From Leifsonia sp. Root227 (GTDB lineage: Bacteria > Actinomycetota > Actinomycetes > Actinomycetales > Microbacteriaceae): DNA of 64,000 nucleotides. Position 1 is the stretch's first letter, and each line of letters begins with the position of its first letter. The notes beneath the pieces are model-generated. The model was not told the DNA's origin, ran no database searches, and saw nothing but the letters and a program-made list of their open reading frames with translations. The position numbers were made by a program, and so were the translations under genes. The DNA is taken from positions 118,734 to 182,733 of the forward strand of contig NZ_LMIO01000001.1 of NCBI RefSeq assembly GCF_001428745.1, in the 5' to 3' direction. Below, one piece after another: positions 34,901-42,568 of this stretch.

Positions 34901-35339
34901 GAATCAGGCCGCCGGACACACTGAGGCGGCGGAGGCATCCTGGCAGGCGGCGGCCAGCAGCGCAGGCGACTTCACCACCATGGCCGCCGTGTCGCACTCC
35001 CCGATGACCTTCTTCTCCGTCCTCGCGGCACGACGACTCGACGACCGCTCTCGGGCGGAAAAGCTCACGGCGGAGTTTGCGAACTACGTGGAGGTCGCGC
35101 GCCGGGAGAAGCCGGCGATCGACTACTTCGCCACCTCGTTGCCGACGATGCTGATCTTCCAGGAGGACGTCGAGAAGACCCATCGCGACCTCATCGCAGT
35201 GATGGACGCCGAACTCGCCCTCCTCGCCGGGGACACAGAGCGCGCCACGGAGATCCTCGCTGCGCTCGCAGAACACGATCCTGCCGCCTCGCTCGTCCGC
35301 GAGCTGCTGGAGCAATCGCAGCGTCTGTACGTCGCGTAG
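31935..35339 (+). CDS. DUF5107 domain protein with C-terminal tetratricopeptide repeats
   Basis: A 1134-residue protein without a signal peptide. The N-terminal third is a DUF5107 beta-sandwich: ENEYLRLVILPELGGRVHIAVDKTTGQDFFYRN-type order near residues 80-112 resembles the sugar-binding face of aldose-epimerase-like folds, followed by GIEFNWPQHHRP. From about residue 490 onward Ala-rich helical pairs form TPR units (for example YRHATRSPEPYWREAL, HWLYFHRRYDEAIEHLTRAVEEQPDD). Such proteins sit in glycan-utilisation loci and are thought to act on or sense carbohydrates. Alone on its transcript, next to the AraC/alpha-galactoside module. Confidence 0.85.
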   Translation: MSDLQASFPLPPVPDSQRALAVAAWGEPVELRTYEPGEPGRLPAFLESRVYQGSSGRVYPLPFIESVSHDATMRTWQAVHLENEYLRLVILPELGGRVHIAVDKTTGQDFFYRNDVIKPALVGLAGPWISGGIEFNWPQHHRPATFLPMDWTIEREDDGSVTVWCSDHDPFARMKGMHGIRLRPGSAVLEARVRLFNRTDTTQTFLWWANVAVRVHDEYQSFFPSDVHVVADHAKRAATAFPAADRPYYGIDYAARADPSDPAFVADDADRLDWYRNIPVPTSYMCVASEDDFFGGYDHSTALGFAHVADHHIAPGKKQWTWGNAPFGWAWDANLSDDRSAYVELMAGVYTDNQPDFTYLAPGETKTFSQFWFPYHDIGPLSQASTDLAISIAEDDSDQVVTDGRGRIVTVGLAATRVYDELDLRLLDADGAVVWEQRCAVAPGRPVVARVTVASAGDLDVVAVEDGVELLRATTRFRDAAADGFEVATEPPAPADIESVDELYLTGVHLAQYRHATRSPEPYWREALRRDPGDSRTHIALASADLSSGRMASAEEHLREALRRQTRRNPNPADGEASYLLGVVLQETGRDTEADDAFAKAAWSHAWRAASSLARARIAARAGRWVDALEQAELAAHFDADQLQAAAVRVIALRKLGRDADALQVLDAARALDGLDAWLNDLAEAHASGDAGTLRDVAGEYRSLGLTVEALRVLDAAAQVAVERPIPGAGDPLALIHYARAELLEELGRASEAAIALQAARAVSVDRCFAGGRDDARLLERRIRRTGDGRAHALLGHWLYFHRRYDEAIEHLTRAVEEQPDDAVSLRGLGLAAYNVQGRPDEAVRWYRSAVAAAPGDAKLRYEADQLARRIGASPEQRLAQLVDAGDLIAERDDLALAYAELLVLVGRHHDAVALLSSRRFSPWEGGEGEAIRVWTLAKRAVAAEAVDRGDAESAVAALANAVDVPDSLGEAPHPLANRSELLLAYGDANQAAGHTEAAEASWQAAASSAGDFTTMAAVSHSPMTFFSVLAARRLDDRSRAEKLTAEFANYVEVARREKPAIDYFATSLPTMLIFQEDVEKTHRDLIAVMDAELALLAGDTERATEILAALAEHDPAASLVRELLEQSQRLYVA

Positions 35340-35357
35340 CCGCGGTGGGTACCGCGA

Positions 35358-36266
35358 TTAGCCCTTGTGCTGCTCGCGGTACTCGCGTGCGGTCATGCCG
35401 TGCACCTTTCTGAACTGTCTGGCGAAGTAGAACGAGTCCGGGTATCCCACCTCGGCAGCGATCGCGGCGACGGTGGCGGAGGTGGTGTCCAGCAGCTCGC
35501 GCGCCCGCGACATCCGCAACATCGTCTGGTACTGGAGCACGGGATAGCCGACGTGCCGTTTGAACAGGGCGCTGAAGTGCGACGTGCTCAGGGAAGCCAT
35601 CGCTGCCAGCTCGGGAATGACGACGCGGTCGGCGAGGTGCGCTCGCAGGTACTCCGTGGCGTGCTCGATCACGTCTCCGGCCTCATCGGAGCGTGAACGC
35701 TCGGCAGCCAGGAGGGTGAGCGCGTGCCAGGCGGCCCCTGCTGCCGCATTGAGGCTCGTGGTGGTGCTGTCCCGCTCCATGCGAGCCAGCACCTCCGACA
35801 TCAGGGACACCACCGGATAGAGATCTCTGGGGCGGCGGACGGGGTTCTCCGCGGTCATCCCTGCCGCCGCCAAGTACGCCTCGACGTCAGGCCCGGCTGC
35901 GTGGAACCACCACAGTGTCCACGGAGTCTCCGTATCGGAGCCGTACGCGTGCGGCTGGCGAGGAGGGAGGACGATGACCTGGCCCTTCTGCACGGGGAAT
36001 CGTCCAGCTTCCGTCTCGCACCAGCCTGAGCCTTCGACGCAGGCGATGACGACAGCCTGCGCGATCGGGGTGGTTCGGCGGCGACCGTGCGAGGTCGCCT
36101 GCGGAAAATACCCGCTGTCCGTCACGACAAGTCGAGTGGTTCCCGGCTGTTGCAGAAACTCGCGAACGCGCGGCCGGGGGAGCACCAGCATCCGCTGGCC
36201 AGGGAATCCGTCGGGGATAAGCACGGGATGATTGTGTGCCAATGTCAGTGAATTGTCCAGATACAC
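35358..36266 (-). CDS. AraC family transcriptional regulator with cupin sensor domain
   Basis: About 302 residues. The N-terminal cupin has GSGWCETEAGRFPVQKGQVIVLPPRQPHAYGSD-type order (about residues 80-112), where the arabinose- or oligosaccharide-binding pocket lies in this family. The C-terminal double helix-turn-helix (AAMASLSTSHFSALFKRHVGYPVLQYQ and AAIAAEVGYPDSFYFARQFRKVHGMTAREYR) is canonical. The start is uncertain: GTG at 36266 or TTG at 36269, neither with a ribosome site. It is divergent from the alpha-galactoside ABC operon and presumably activates it through the GACATA half-sites. Confidence 0.88.
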   Translation of the reverse strand: MYLDNSLTLAHNHPVLIPDGFPGQRMLVLPRPRVREFLQQPGTTRLVVTDSGYFPQATSHGRRRTTPIAQAVVIACVEGSGWCETEAGRFPVQKGQVIVLPPRQPHAYGSDTETPWTLWWFHAAGPDVEAYLAAAGMTAENPVRRPRDLYPVVSLMSEVLARMERDSTTTSLNAAAGAAWHALTLLAAERSRSDEAGDVIEHATEYLRAHLADRVVIPELAAMASLSTSHFSALFKRHVGYPVLQYQTMLRMSRARELLDTTSATVAAIAAEVGYPDSFYFARQFRKVHGMTAREYREQHKG

Positions 36267-36298
36267 CAACGGTTTCTGCTACGGCGCCCGGTGATACC

Positions 36299-36330
36299 GA
36301 CATAGCGTTTATGTCGTTCGGACATAGGAT
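36299..36330. promoter_or_regulatory. Three phased AraC-type half-sites and -10 of the alpha-galactoside operon
   Basis: GACATA occurs at 36299-36304 (direct), 36310-36315 (inverted, TATGTC) and 36321-36326 (direct). Starts are exactly 11 bp apart, one helical turn. The first two form a perfect inverted repeat, CGACATA-GCGTT-TATGTCG. A -10-like TAGGAT (36325-36330) touches the third half-site, and no good -35 exists, as expected for an activator-dependent promoter. Confidence 0.6.
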
Positions 36331-36368
36331 CTTCCTTCGTCCGGCCCCTCGCGATCACACCACGAAAT

Positions 36369-36372
36369 GGAG
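36369..36372 (+). promoter_or_regulatory. Ribosome binding site deciding the start of the binding protein
   Basis: GGAG at 36369-36372 lies 6 bases before the ATG at 36379. The in-frame ATG at 36367 overlaps this site and has no ribosome site of its own, so 36379 (MTRKTTRW) is the likely start. Confidence 0.6.
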
Positions 36373-36378
36373 TCGAAG

Positions 36379-37668
36379 ATGACCCGTAAGACCACCCGAT
36401 GGCTCACGGCGCTCGGCAGCGCAGCAGCTGCGACAGCGTTGCTCGTTGGCTGCGTCTCCACATCGGGTGAGGCGCAGCAGACGAAGAGCGGCCCGGATGC
36501 GTCCGGCCCGCTGATCCTGCAGTCGCGCTTCACCGACGCGGAGAAGGGAGGACTGGACAAGCTGGTGAAGGACTTCAACGCCAAGGGCGAAGGTCAGGTC
36601 AAGGTGAACACCATCCCGACCACCACGTTCAACCAGCAGCTCCCCTCCTACCTCACCGCCAAGAACCCGCCGGACGTGTACACCTGGTACGCCGGTCAGG
36701 CGACCCGCGACTTCGCCGACCAGAACCTCCTGCTCGACCTGTCGAGCGTGTGGAAGAACCACGAGAACGACTTCCCCGAGGCCCTGAAGTCGCTGAGCCA
36801 GGACTCCTCCGGCAAGGACGTCTTCGTGCCGACCGGCTACTACTGGTGGGGCGTCTATTACTTCAAGAGCGACTTCCAGAAACTCGGGATCACTCCGCCG
36901 AAGACCTGGGATGAGTTCCTGGCCGCGTCGGAGAAGATCAAGAGCCAGGGCGTCACCCCGTTCACGGCCGGCCTCAGCGACAACGCGTGGCTCGCCTCTG
37001 CCTGGTTCGACTACCTCGACCTCCGGATCAACGGCGCGGACTTCCACCTCAAGCTGCTGGCAGGCAAGGAGAAATACGACAGCCCAGAGGTGCGCAAGGT
37101 GTTCGCCGCCTTCAAGCAGGTGCTGCCGTACTTCGATCCAGCGGTGCTCGGCACCACGCAGAACCAGGCGATGAGCGACTTCTCGCAGGGCAAGGTGTCG
37201 ATGTATCTGCTCGGGGCGTGGGCGCAGCCATCGGTTCCCGCCGACAAGCAGGGCGACCTCGCGTTCTTCCAATTCCCGATCATCGACCCCAAGGTGCCGG
37301 TGGCGGAGGAAGGGCCGACGGACGGATTCATCGCCAGCGCGAAGACGGACAAGCCGAACCTCACCAAGAAGTTCCTCGACTACGTGGCGAGCGCGCAGGC
37401 GCAGTCCGACCTGGCGAAGAGCCAGCAGGGCACATACCTGCCGGCGAGCTCGAAGGCGACGCTGAGCCTGGATGCGCTGTCCAAGCAGGGCAAGGACATG
37501 CTGGAGTCGGCGAAGCAGATCACCCAGTTCTACAACCGGGACGCCGGTGACGCCCAGCAGACGCCGGCCGACACCGCGATGACGAGCTTCATCGCGCATC
37601 CGGAGAACCTGGATCAGATCCTCAAGGACTGGGATGCAGCATCCCAGAAGATCAGGGCCACTTCGTGA
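36379..37668 (+). CDS. Sugar ABC transporter substrate-binding lipoprotein (CUT1, probable alpha-galactoside)
   Basis: A 429-residue extracellular lipoprotein. The signal peptide has basic MTRKTTR, a hydrophobic core and the lipobox ALLVGC (Cys about residue 25). The mature protein has the family 1 solute-binding pattern: LVKDFNAKGEGQVKVN, TAKNPPDVYTWYAG, GKDVFVPTGYYWWGVYYFKSDF and QAMSDFSQGKVSMYLLGAWA. Aromatic residues in the YYWWGVYY stretch fit stacking against sugar rings. It starts an operon with two permeases, a GH36 alpha-galactosidase and an aldose 1-epimerase, so raffinose, melibiose or another alpha-galactoside is the likely ligand. Confidence 0.9.
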   Translation: MTRKTTRWLTALGSAAAATALLVGCVSTSGEAQQTKSGPDASGPLILQSRFTDAEKGGLDKLVKDFNAKGEGQVKVNTIPTTTFNQQLPSYLTAKNPPDVYTWYAGQATRDFADQNLLLDLSSVWKNHENDFPEALKSLSQDSSGKDVFVPTGYYWWGVYYFKSDFQKLGITPPKTWDEFLAASEKIKSQGVTPFTAGLSDNAWLASAWFDYLDLRINGADFHLKLLAGKEKYDSPEVRKVFAAFKQVLPYFDPAVLGTTQNQAMSDFSQGKVSMYLLGAWAQPSVPADKQGDLAFFQFPIIDPKVPVAEEGPTDGFIASAKTDKPNLTKKFLDYVASAQAQSDLAKSQQGTYLPASSKATLSLDALSKQGKDMLESAKQITQFYNRDAGDAQQTPADTAMTSFIAHPENLDQILKDWDAASQKIRATS

Positions 37669-38570
37669 CGACCATCACCTCGGTTCGCGGTCGGCGGCGG
37701 ATCTCCATTCCGCCGCCGATCGTGTTCGCGCTCGTCCTCATCCCGTTCCTGATCGAGGCCGTCGGCGTCTTCTGGCCCGCCTTCCAGGGCATCAGCCTCT
37801 CGTTCCTCCACTGGAACGGCATCGGCCCCGCCACCCCGGTCGGCGCGCAGAATTACGTCGATCTGTTCTCAGACCCGATCTTCCTCACAGCGCTCAAGAA
37901 CACCGCGATCTGGATCGTGCTGTTCGGCGGCATCTCGTTCGTCGCCGGGCTCGGCGTCGCCATGCTCTTCCAGTCGGAGCGCCGAGGGGTGGGCATCTAC
38001 CGCACCGCGCTGTTCCTCCCGATCGTGTTCTCGCTGGTCGTCACCGCGCTGATCTGGGGCGCCTTCTTCCAGCCGAACGGCGTGCTCAACAACATCCTCG
38101 ACGCCGTCGGGCTGCACAGTTGGACGCACGTCTGGCTGGGCGACTCGAGCACCGCTCTCTACGCGGTGATCGTCGCTGCGCTGTGGCGTGAGATCGGTTA
38201 CGTCATGGTGCTCTTCATCGCCGGCCTCAAAGCGCTCGACCCCGCGGTCCAGGAGGCCGCCAAGGTCGACGGCGCCACGGCCTGGCAGCGCTTCTGGAAC
38301 GTCACCATGCCGCAGCTGCGCAGCGTCAACCTCGTGGTGCTCTCCGTGCTGATCATCGACTCGCTCCGCTCCTTCGACATCGTCTGGGCGATGACCAGGG
38401 GCGGCCCATACCATTCGACCGAACTGCTCAGCACTTACATGTTCTCCACCGCGTTCGGTTCGCACGCTCTCGGATACGCGTCCGCCATCGCCGTGGTCAT
38501 CTTCGTCCTCGCGATCGCCGTCATCGTGTCCTACCTCGTGCGCGCACTCTCCGAGGAGAAGGAGTCATGA
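37665..38570 (+). CDS. Sugar ABC transporter permease (CUT1, MalF/RafE type)
   Basis: A 301-residue membrane protein with about six segments. GTG start overlaps the binding-protein stop. The EAA loop reads QEAAKVDGATAWQRFWNVTMPQLRSV (about residues 195-220), cited here only by its ends: QEAAKVDGA and TMPQLR. GGPYHSTELLSTYMF near residue 245 is typical of this permease type. It pairs with the next gene; the ATPase is not encoded here and must come from elsewhere. Confidence 0.92.
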   Translation: MTTITSVRGRRRISIPPPIVFALVLIPFLIEAVGVFWPAFQGISLSFLHWNGIGPATPVGAQNYVDLFSDPIFLTALKNTAIWIVLFGGISFVAGLGVAMLFQSERRGVGIYRTALFLPIVFSLVVTALIWGAFFQPNGVLNNILDAVGLHSWTHVWLGDSSTALYAVIVAALWREIGYVMVLFIAGLKALDPAVQEAAKVDGATAWQRFWNVTMPQLRSVNLVVLSVLIIDSLRSFDIVWAMTRGGPYHSTELLSTYMFSTAFGSHALGYASAIAVVIFVLAIAVIVSYLVRALSEEKES

Positions 38571-39460
38571 CGACGACCACGGCCCCGGCCAGAACCGCCA
38601 CCTCCCACGCCCCGACGACGCTGCGCAGACGCAGCAGGCGCCGGACAGCAGCGACCGTCGGCTTCCACACCACGGGGATTCTGATCTCGCTCGCCTGGTT
38701 CGCCCCCATCCTGGTGGTGCTTATCACCTCGTTCCGCACGTTCGACGACATCTCCGCCAACGGCATCGCGAGCCTCCCGCGCACGTTCACCATCGACACG
38801 TACGTGCAGGCGTGGAACCAGGGCGGGCTGTTCCAGGCGCTGGTGAACAGCATGATCGTCACCATCCCGACCGTCATCCTGACCCTCCTGCTCTCTGCGG
38901 CAGCGGCGTTCGGGCTCAGCCGCTTCCGCATCTCGTTCCGGCGGACGATCCTGCTCCTGATGCTCGCGGGCAACCTGCTCCCGGTGCAGATGCTGCTGAT
39001 CCCGGTGGCCCGCCTCACGCAACAGGTGAACGTCTATGACACGCTCGGGGCGTTGATCGCCGTGCAGGTCGCGTTCGGCATCGGCTTCTACACGTTCGTC
39101 CTGTACGGCTTCATGCGCACCATCCCGAACGAGCTGCAGGAGGCAGCCACGCTCGACGGCGCCGGCACGGTCAGGATCTTCCTCCAGGTGATCCTTCCGC
39201 TCACCCGGCCTGCCCTCGCAGCGCTCGGAGCCCTCTCCTTCACCTGGGTGTTCAACGACCTGCTCTGGTCGATCACACTGCTGCAGACCTCGGAGAAGCT
39301 GCCGATCACGGCGGCCGTGCTGTCCCTTCAGGGCCAGTACGTCTCGAGCTGGTCGGTCATCGCCGCAGCCACCGTGGTCGCCGCCATCCCGTCCACCATC
39401 GTCTTCCTGCTCTTCCAGCGCAGCTTCATCGGGGGCCTCGCCCTCGGATCGGTGAAATAG
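38567..39460 (+). CDS. Sugar ABC transporter permease (CUT1, MalG/RafF type)
   Basis: A 297-residue membrane protein. A Thr/Arg-rich cytoplasmic tail (residues 1-30) precedes the first segment. The EAA motif reads QEAATLDGAGTVRIFLQVILP (ends cited: QEAATLDGAG and VILPLTRP, about residues 190-210). The C-terminal FQRSFIGGLALGSVK is the standard MalG-like ending. It overlaps its partner by four bases and is followed after 5 bases by the GH36 gene, so uptake and hydrolysis are co-expressed. Confidence 0.92.
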   Translation: MTTTTAPARTATSHAPTTLRRRSRRRTAATVGFHTTGILISLAWFAPILVVLITSFRTFDDISANGIASLPRTFTIDTYVQAWNQGGLFQALVNSMIVTIPTVILTLLLSAAAAFGLSRFRISFRRTILLLMLAGNLLPVQMLLIPVARLTQQVNVYDTLGALIAVQVAFGIGFYTFVLYGFMRTIPNELQEAATLDGAGTVRIFLQVILPLTRPALAALGALSFTWVFNDLLWSITLLQTSEKLPITAAVLSLQGQYVSSWSVIAAATVVAAIPSTIVFLLFQRSFIGGLALGSVK

Positions 39461-39465
39461 AACAC

Positions 39466-41604
39466 ATGCTCGTCGACACGGACCTCGTACATCTGCGCGC
39501 GGGAGGGACGAGCGTCGTCGTCCTCCTCGACGGCAACCGGCTTCCGCGCATCCTGCACTGGGGCGATGACCTCGGCGAGCTCGATGCCGGGGAACTTCGC
39601 ACGATCGCGCAGGTCTCGCTCCCGGCCGTCGGCGACAGCGTGGTGACGTACCCGCAGCCGGTGCCCGTGCTCGCCCAGTTGCACGAGGGCTGGCTGGGGC
39701 GTCCCGGCCTCGTCGGGGATTCCGGTGGCCGCCGCTGGGCGCCGGTCTTCCGCACGGCGCGGAGCGAGCTCGTCACGACGGACGCGAGCGTCGCCCTGCA
39801 CACGGAAGCGACAGATGACGCGTACGGCTTGGCGCTCACGATCGAACTCGACGTGCTGGCGGAGAGCGGGCTCGTCAGACAGCGAGCGCGACTGCGCAAC
39901 CTGAATGCGGACGTGTTCCGGGTGGAGAGCCTCGAACTCGCACTGCCTGTGCCGGCAGAAGCCGACGAGGTGCTGGATCTGACCGGGCGCTGGTCGCTCG
40001 AGCGGGTGCCGCAACGGCGCGCATTCGATGTCGGCGAGTGGGTGCGCGCGTCGCGCGGCGGCAAGCCCGGGCTGGAGCACACGCTTCTGCTCGCGGCAGG
40101 CGAACGCGGCTTCGGCTTCCGCTCGGGACGGGTGTGGGCCACGCATCTCGGCTGGAGCGGAAATCAGACCCTCGCCGCAGAGCGCACCCCCGCGAACGTG
40201 CGGCGCCTGTCGGCCGTCGAGGGTCTCGCGGCCGCAGAGGTCGAGCTCGCCGAAGGCGACGAGTATGTGACGCCGTGGCAATACGGCGCGTGGGGCGACG
40301 GGCTGGATGAGCTCGCTGCGCGGTTCCACCGGCACCTGCGGGCGTCGAGCGCTCACCCGACAGGTCGCCGTCCCGTGCTGGTGAACACCTGGGAAGCCGT
40401 CTACTTCGACCACGACCCGGCGGCTCTCACCCGGCTCGCCGAGGAGGCCGCCGCCGTCGGGGCCGAACGCTTCGTGATCGACGACGGGTGGTTCACCGGC
40501 CGCCGCGACGACACCACCTCTCTCGGTGACTGGGATGTGGACATCGAGCGCTGGCCGGACGGCCTCGCCCCGATCGCCGAGCGCGTCCGGGAGCTCGGCA
40601 TGGACTTCGGCCTCTGGTTCGAGCCGGAGATGATCAACCTCGACTCACGGCTCGCCGTCGAGCATCCCGAGTGGATCTTCGACGCCGGCCACGGTCCCGG
40701 CCTGCCGTCGCGGCAGCAGCACGTCCTCGACCTCGGGCACCCGGAGGCATACGCGTACCTGCTCGACCGGATGAGCACCCTCATCGCCGAGCTCGGCATC
40801 GCCTACGTGAAGTGGGACCACAATCGCTACCTGCTCGACGCCGGACACACCCCCTCCGGGAGGCCGGGGCTGCGCGAGCAGACCATCGCCGCCTATCGGC
40901 TGATGGACGAATTGCACCGCAGGCACCCCGGTCTCGAGATCGAGTCGTGCGCCAGCGGCGGGGGACGCATCGACCTCGGCGTCCTCGAACGAACCCAGCG
41001 TGTCTGGCCGAGCGACTGCAACGACCCGCATGAACGGCTGGAGATCCAGCGGTGGACGGGGCTCCTCGTCCCGCCCGAACTGCAGGGCACACACATCGGA
41101 GCGGAGGAGTCGCACACGACGCACCGCGTGCATCCGTTGTCGTACCGAGGAGAGAAGGCGATCTGGGGCAACCTCGGCGTCGAGATCGACCTGCTGACCG
41201 CCGACGACGAAACCAAGCGCGAGCTGGCGGACTGGATCGACTTCCACAAAGAACACCGGGAGCTGCTGCACTCGGGGGTCGTCGTCCACGCCGACCTCGC
41301 GGAGCCGGCCGCCCGGCTGGAGGGCGTGGTGAGCGCGTCTGCCGACGAGGGCCTGTACGCGTTCTCGATCGTCGAGCGGCCGAGCACCTGGCCCGTCGGC
41401 CGAGCGGGTCTGCCCGGTCTGGACGACGCGAAGACCTACGCCGTCCGCGCGGTTTTCCCCACCGGGGAACGGCCGGCCGGCGCGCAACCGCCGTGGCTCG
41501 CCGACGAGGTCGTTCTAAGCGGTCGCGTCCTGCGCCGCGTTGGCATCGAGATGCCGTCACTGGACCCCGATCGATCCCTGCTGCTGCATGTCCGTGCGGT
41601 CTGA
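39466..41604 (+). CDS. Alpha-galactosidase, glycoside hydrolase family 36
   Basis: A 712-residue cytosolic enzyme without a signal peptide, close to the usual GH36 bacterial length. N-terminal beta-supersandwich (residues about 1-310), TIM barrel (about 311-640) with VNTWEAVYFDHD, ERFVIDDGWF, the nucleophile Asp451 in YVKWDHNRYL, the CASGGGRIDLG motif and the acid/base region WPSDCNDPHERL (Asp517/Asp520), then a C-terminal beta domain. It releases galactose from imported raffinose-family sugars or melibiose. An aldose 1-epimerase gene overlaps its 3' end by 17 bases. Confidence 0.94.
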   Translation: MLVDTDLVHLRAGGTSVVVLLDGNRLPRILHWGDDLGELDAGELRTIAQVSLPAVGDSVVTYPQPVPVLAQLHEGWLGRPGLVGDSGGRRWAPVFRTARSELVTTDASVALHTEATDDAYGLALTIELDVLAESGLVRQRARLRNLNADVFRVESLELALPVPAEADEVLDLTGRWSLERVPQRRAFDVGEWVRASRGGKPGLEHTLLLAAGERGFGFRSGRVWATHLGWSGNQTLAAERTPANVRRLSAVEGLAAAEVELAEGDEYVTPWQYGAWGDGLDELAARFHRHLRASSAHPTGRRPVLVNTWEAVYFDHDPAALTRLAEEAAAVGAERFVIDDGWFTGRRDDTTSLGDWDVDIERWPDGLAPIAERVRELGMDFGLWFEPEMINLDSRLAVEHPEWIFDAGHGPGLPSRQQHVLDLGHPEAYAYLLDRMSTLIAELGIAYVKWDHNRYLLDAGHTPSGRPGLREQTIAAYRLMDELHRRHPGLEIESCASGGGRIDLGVLERTQRVWPSDCNDPHERLEIQRWTGLLVPPELQGTHIGAEESHTTHRVHPLSYRGEKAIWGNLGVEIDLLTADDETKRELADWIDFHKEHRELLHSGVVVHADLAEPAARLEGVVSASADEGLYAFSIVERPSTWPVGRAGLPGLDDAKTYAVRAVFPTGERPAGAQPPWLADEVVLSGRVLRRVGIEMPSLDPDRSLLLHVRAV

Positions 41605-42514
41605 CCCTGTCCGCCTCTCCCGAACGTCAGACGGTCGGAGCATCGAAGCGACTGTTTCGCGGGTCGGAGCCGGCCTTCAAGCTCTGAGCGTCGACGGGCT
41701 CGACCTCGTCTCCGGCGGCCGCGAAGGACCTGTCGCGTATTCCGGAGCGGTTCTCGTCCCGTGGCCCAACCGCATCCGGCGCGCGACCTGGACGCTCGAT
41801 GGCGCGACGCAGTCGCTCGACGTGACGGAGTCGACCGGCGGAAACGCCCTGCACGGCCTCGTCGCGACCACGCCGTTCGAGGTCATCGAGCACGACCAGG
41901 ACGTCGTCGGCCTGGCGGCGTCCGTGGACAGTCCCGCCGGCTACCCGTTCGAGCTCGACGTCGAGGTTCGGTATCACCTGGTTCCGACGGGGATCCGATC
42001 CGAGATCACCGTCGTCAACCGGAGCGACAGGCCGGCTCCGGTCGCGGTGGGCGTGCATCCATACCTGCGGGTCGGGGATGCACCGTCGACGGACCTTCGG
42101 ATTCAGGTCGCCGCGGAAACCACGCTGGTGCTCGGCGACGACAATCTGCCACGAGCTTCCGAGCCGGTCGCCGGCACGCCGTACGACCTGCGCACACCGA
42201 CGGTGCTGGAGGACGCCCCCGGGCACGCCGCGTACACCGGGTTGCACTCGGAAGCGGGCCGAATCCGGATGCGACTGTGCGACGACCGCACCGGGGAGTC
42301 GGCGACTCTGTGGGCGGACGAGCGGTTCCGCTGGGCGCAGGTCTATGTCACGGATCGACCGCCAGGCCGCGGCCCAGGCGCGCTCGCAGTGGCCCTCGAG
42401 CCCATGACGGCCCCGCCTGATGCGTTCAACTCCGGCGTCGATGTCCACTGGATGCCCCCGGCCTCCCGCTGGACGCTCGAGTGGGGCATCGACCGTCGGC
42501 GCTTCCGTTCGTGA
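41588..42514 (+). CDS. Aldose 1-epimerase (galactose mutarotase) family protein
   Basis: A 308-residue beta-sandwich enzyme. ATG at 41588 lies inside the 3' end of the GH36 gene, a 17-base overlap in another frame. Conserved features are SGAVLVPWPNRIRRATW (substrate Arg), GNALHGLV with the catalytic-site His, and GVHPYLRVG with the second His; the base is expected in the C-terminal part (VALEPMTAPPDAF). It interconverts alpha and beta galactose, linking alpha-galactosidase to galactokinase. Last gene before the bidirectional hairpin. Confidence 0.88.
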   Translation: MSVRSDPVRLSRTSDGRSIEATVSRVGAGLQALSVDGLDLVSGGREGPVAYSGAVLVPWPNRIRRATWTLDGATQSLDVTESTGGNALHGLVATTPFEVIEHDQDVVGLAASVDSPAGYPFELDVEVRYHLVPTGIRSEITVVNRSDRPAPVAVGVHPYLRVGDAPSTDLRIQVAAETTLVLGDDNLPRASEPVAGTPYDLRTPTVLEDAPGHAAYTGLHSEAGRIRMRLCDDRTGESATLWADERFRWAQVYVTDRPPGRGPGALAVALEPMTAPPDAFNSGVDVHWMPPASRWTLEWGIDRRRFRS

Positions 42515-42560
42515 CCGGTACGGGTCCCGGCGCCGCCGGAACCCGCACCCGTCACGAACG
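42506..42560. terminator. Bidirectional hairpin between convergent alpha-galactoside genes
   Basis: A 55-bp symmetric structure. Outer arms CGTTCGTGAC (42506-42515) and GTCACGAACG (42551-42560) are perfectly complementary. Inner arms CGGGTCCCGG (42521-42530) and CCGGAACCCG (42536-42545) pair with one mismatch around a CGCCG loop. The outer left arm contains the epimerase stop codon. There is no T-tract on either side. Placement between two converging genes fits a shared terminator. Confidence 0.65.
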
Positions 42561-42568
42561 TCGCCCGC

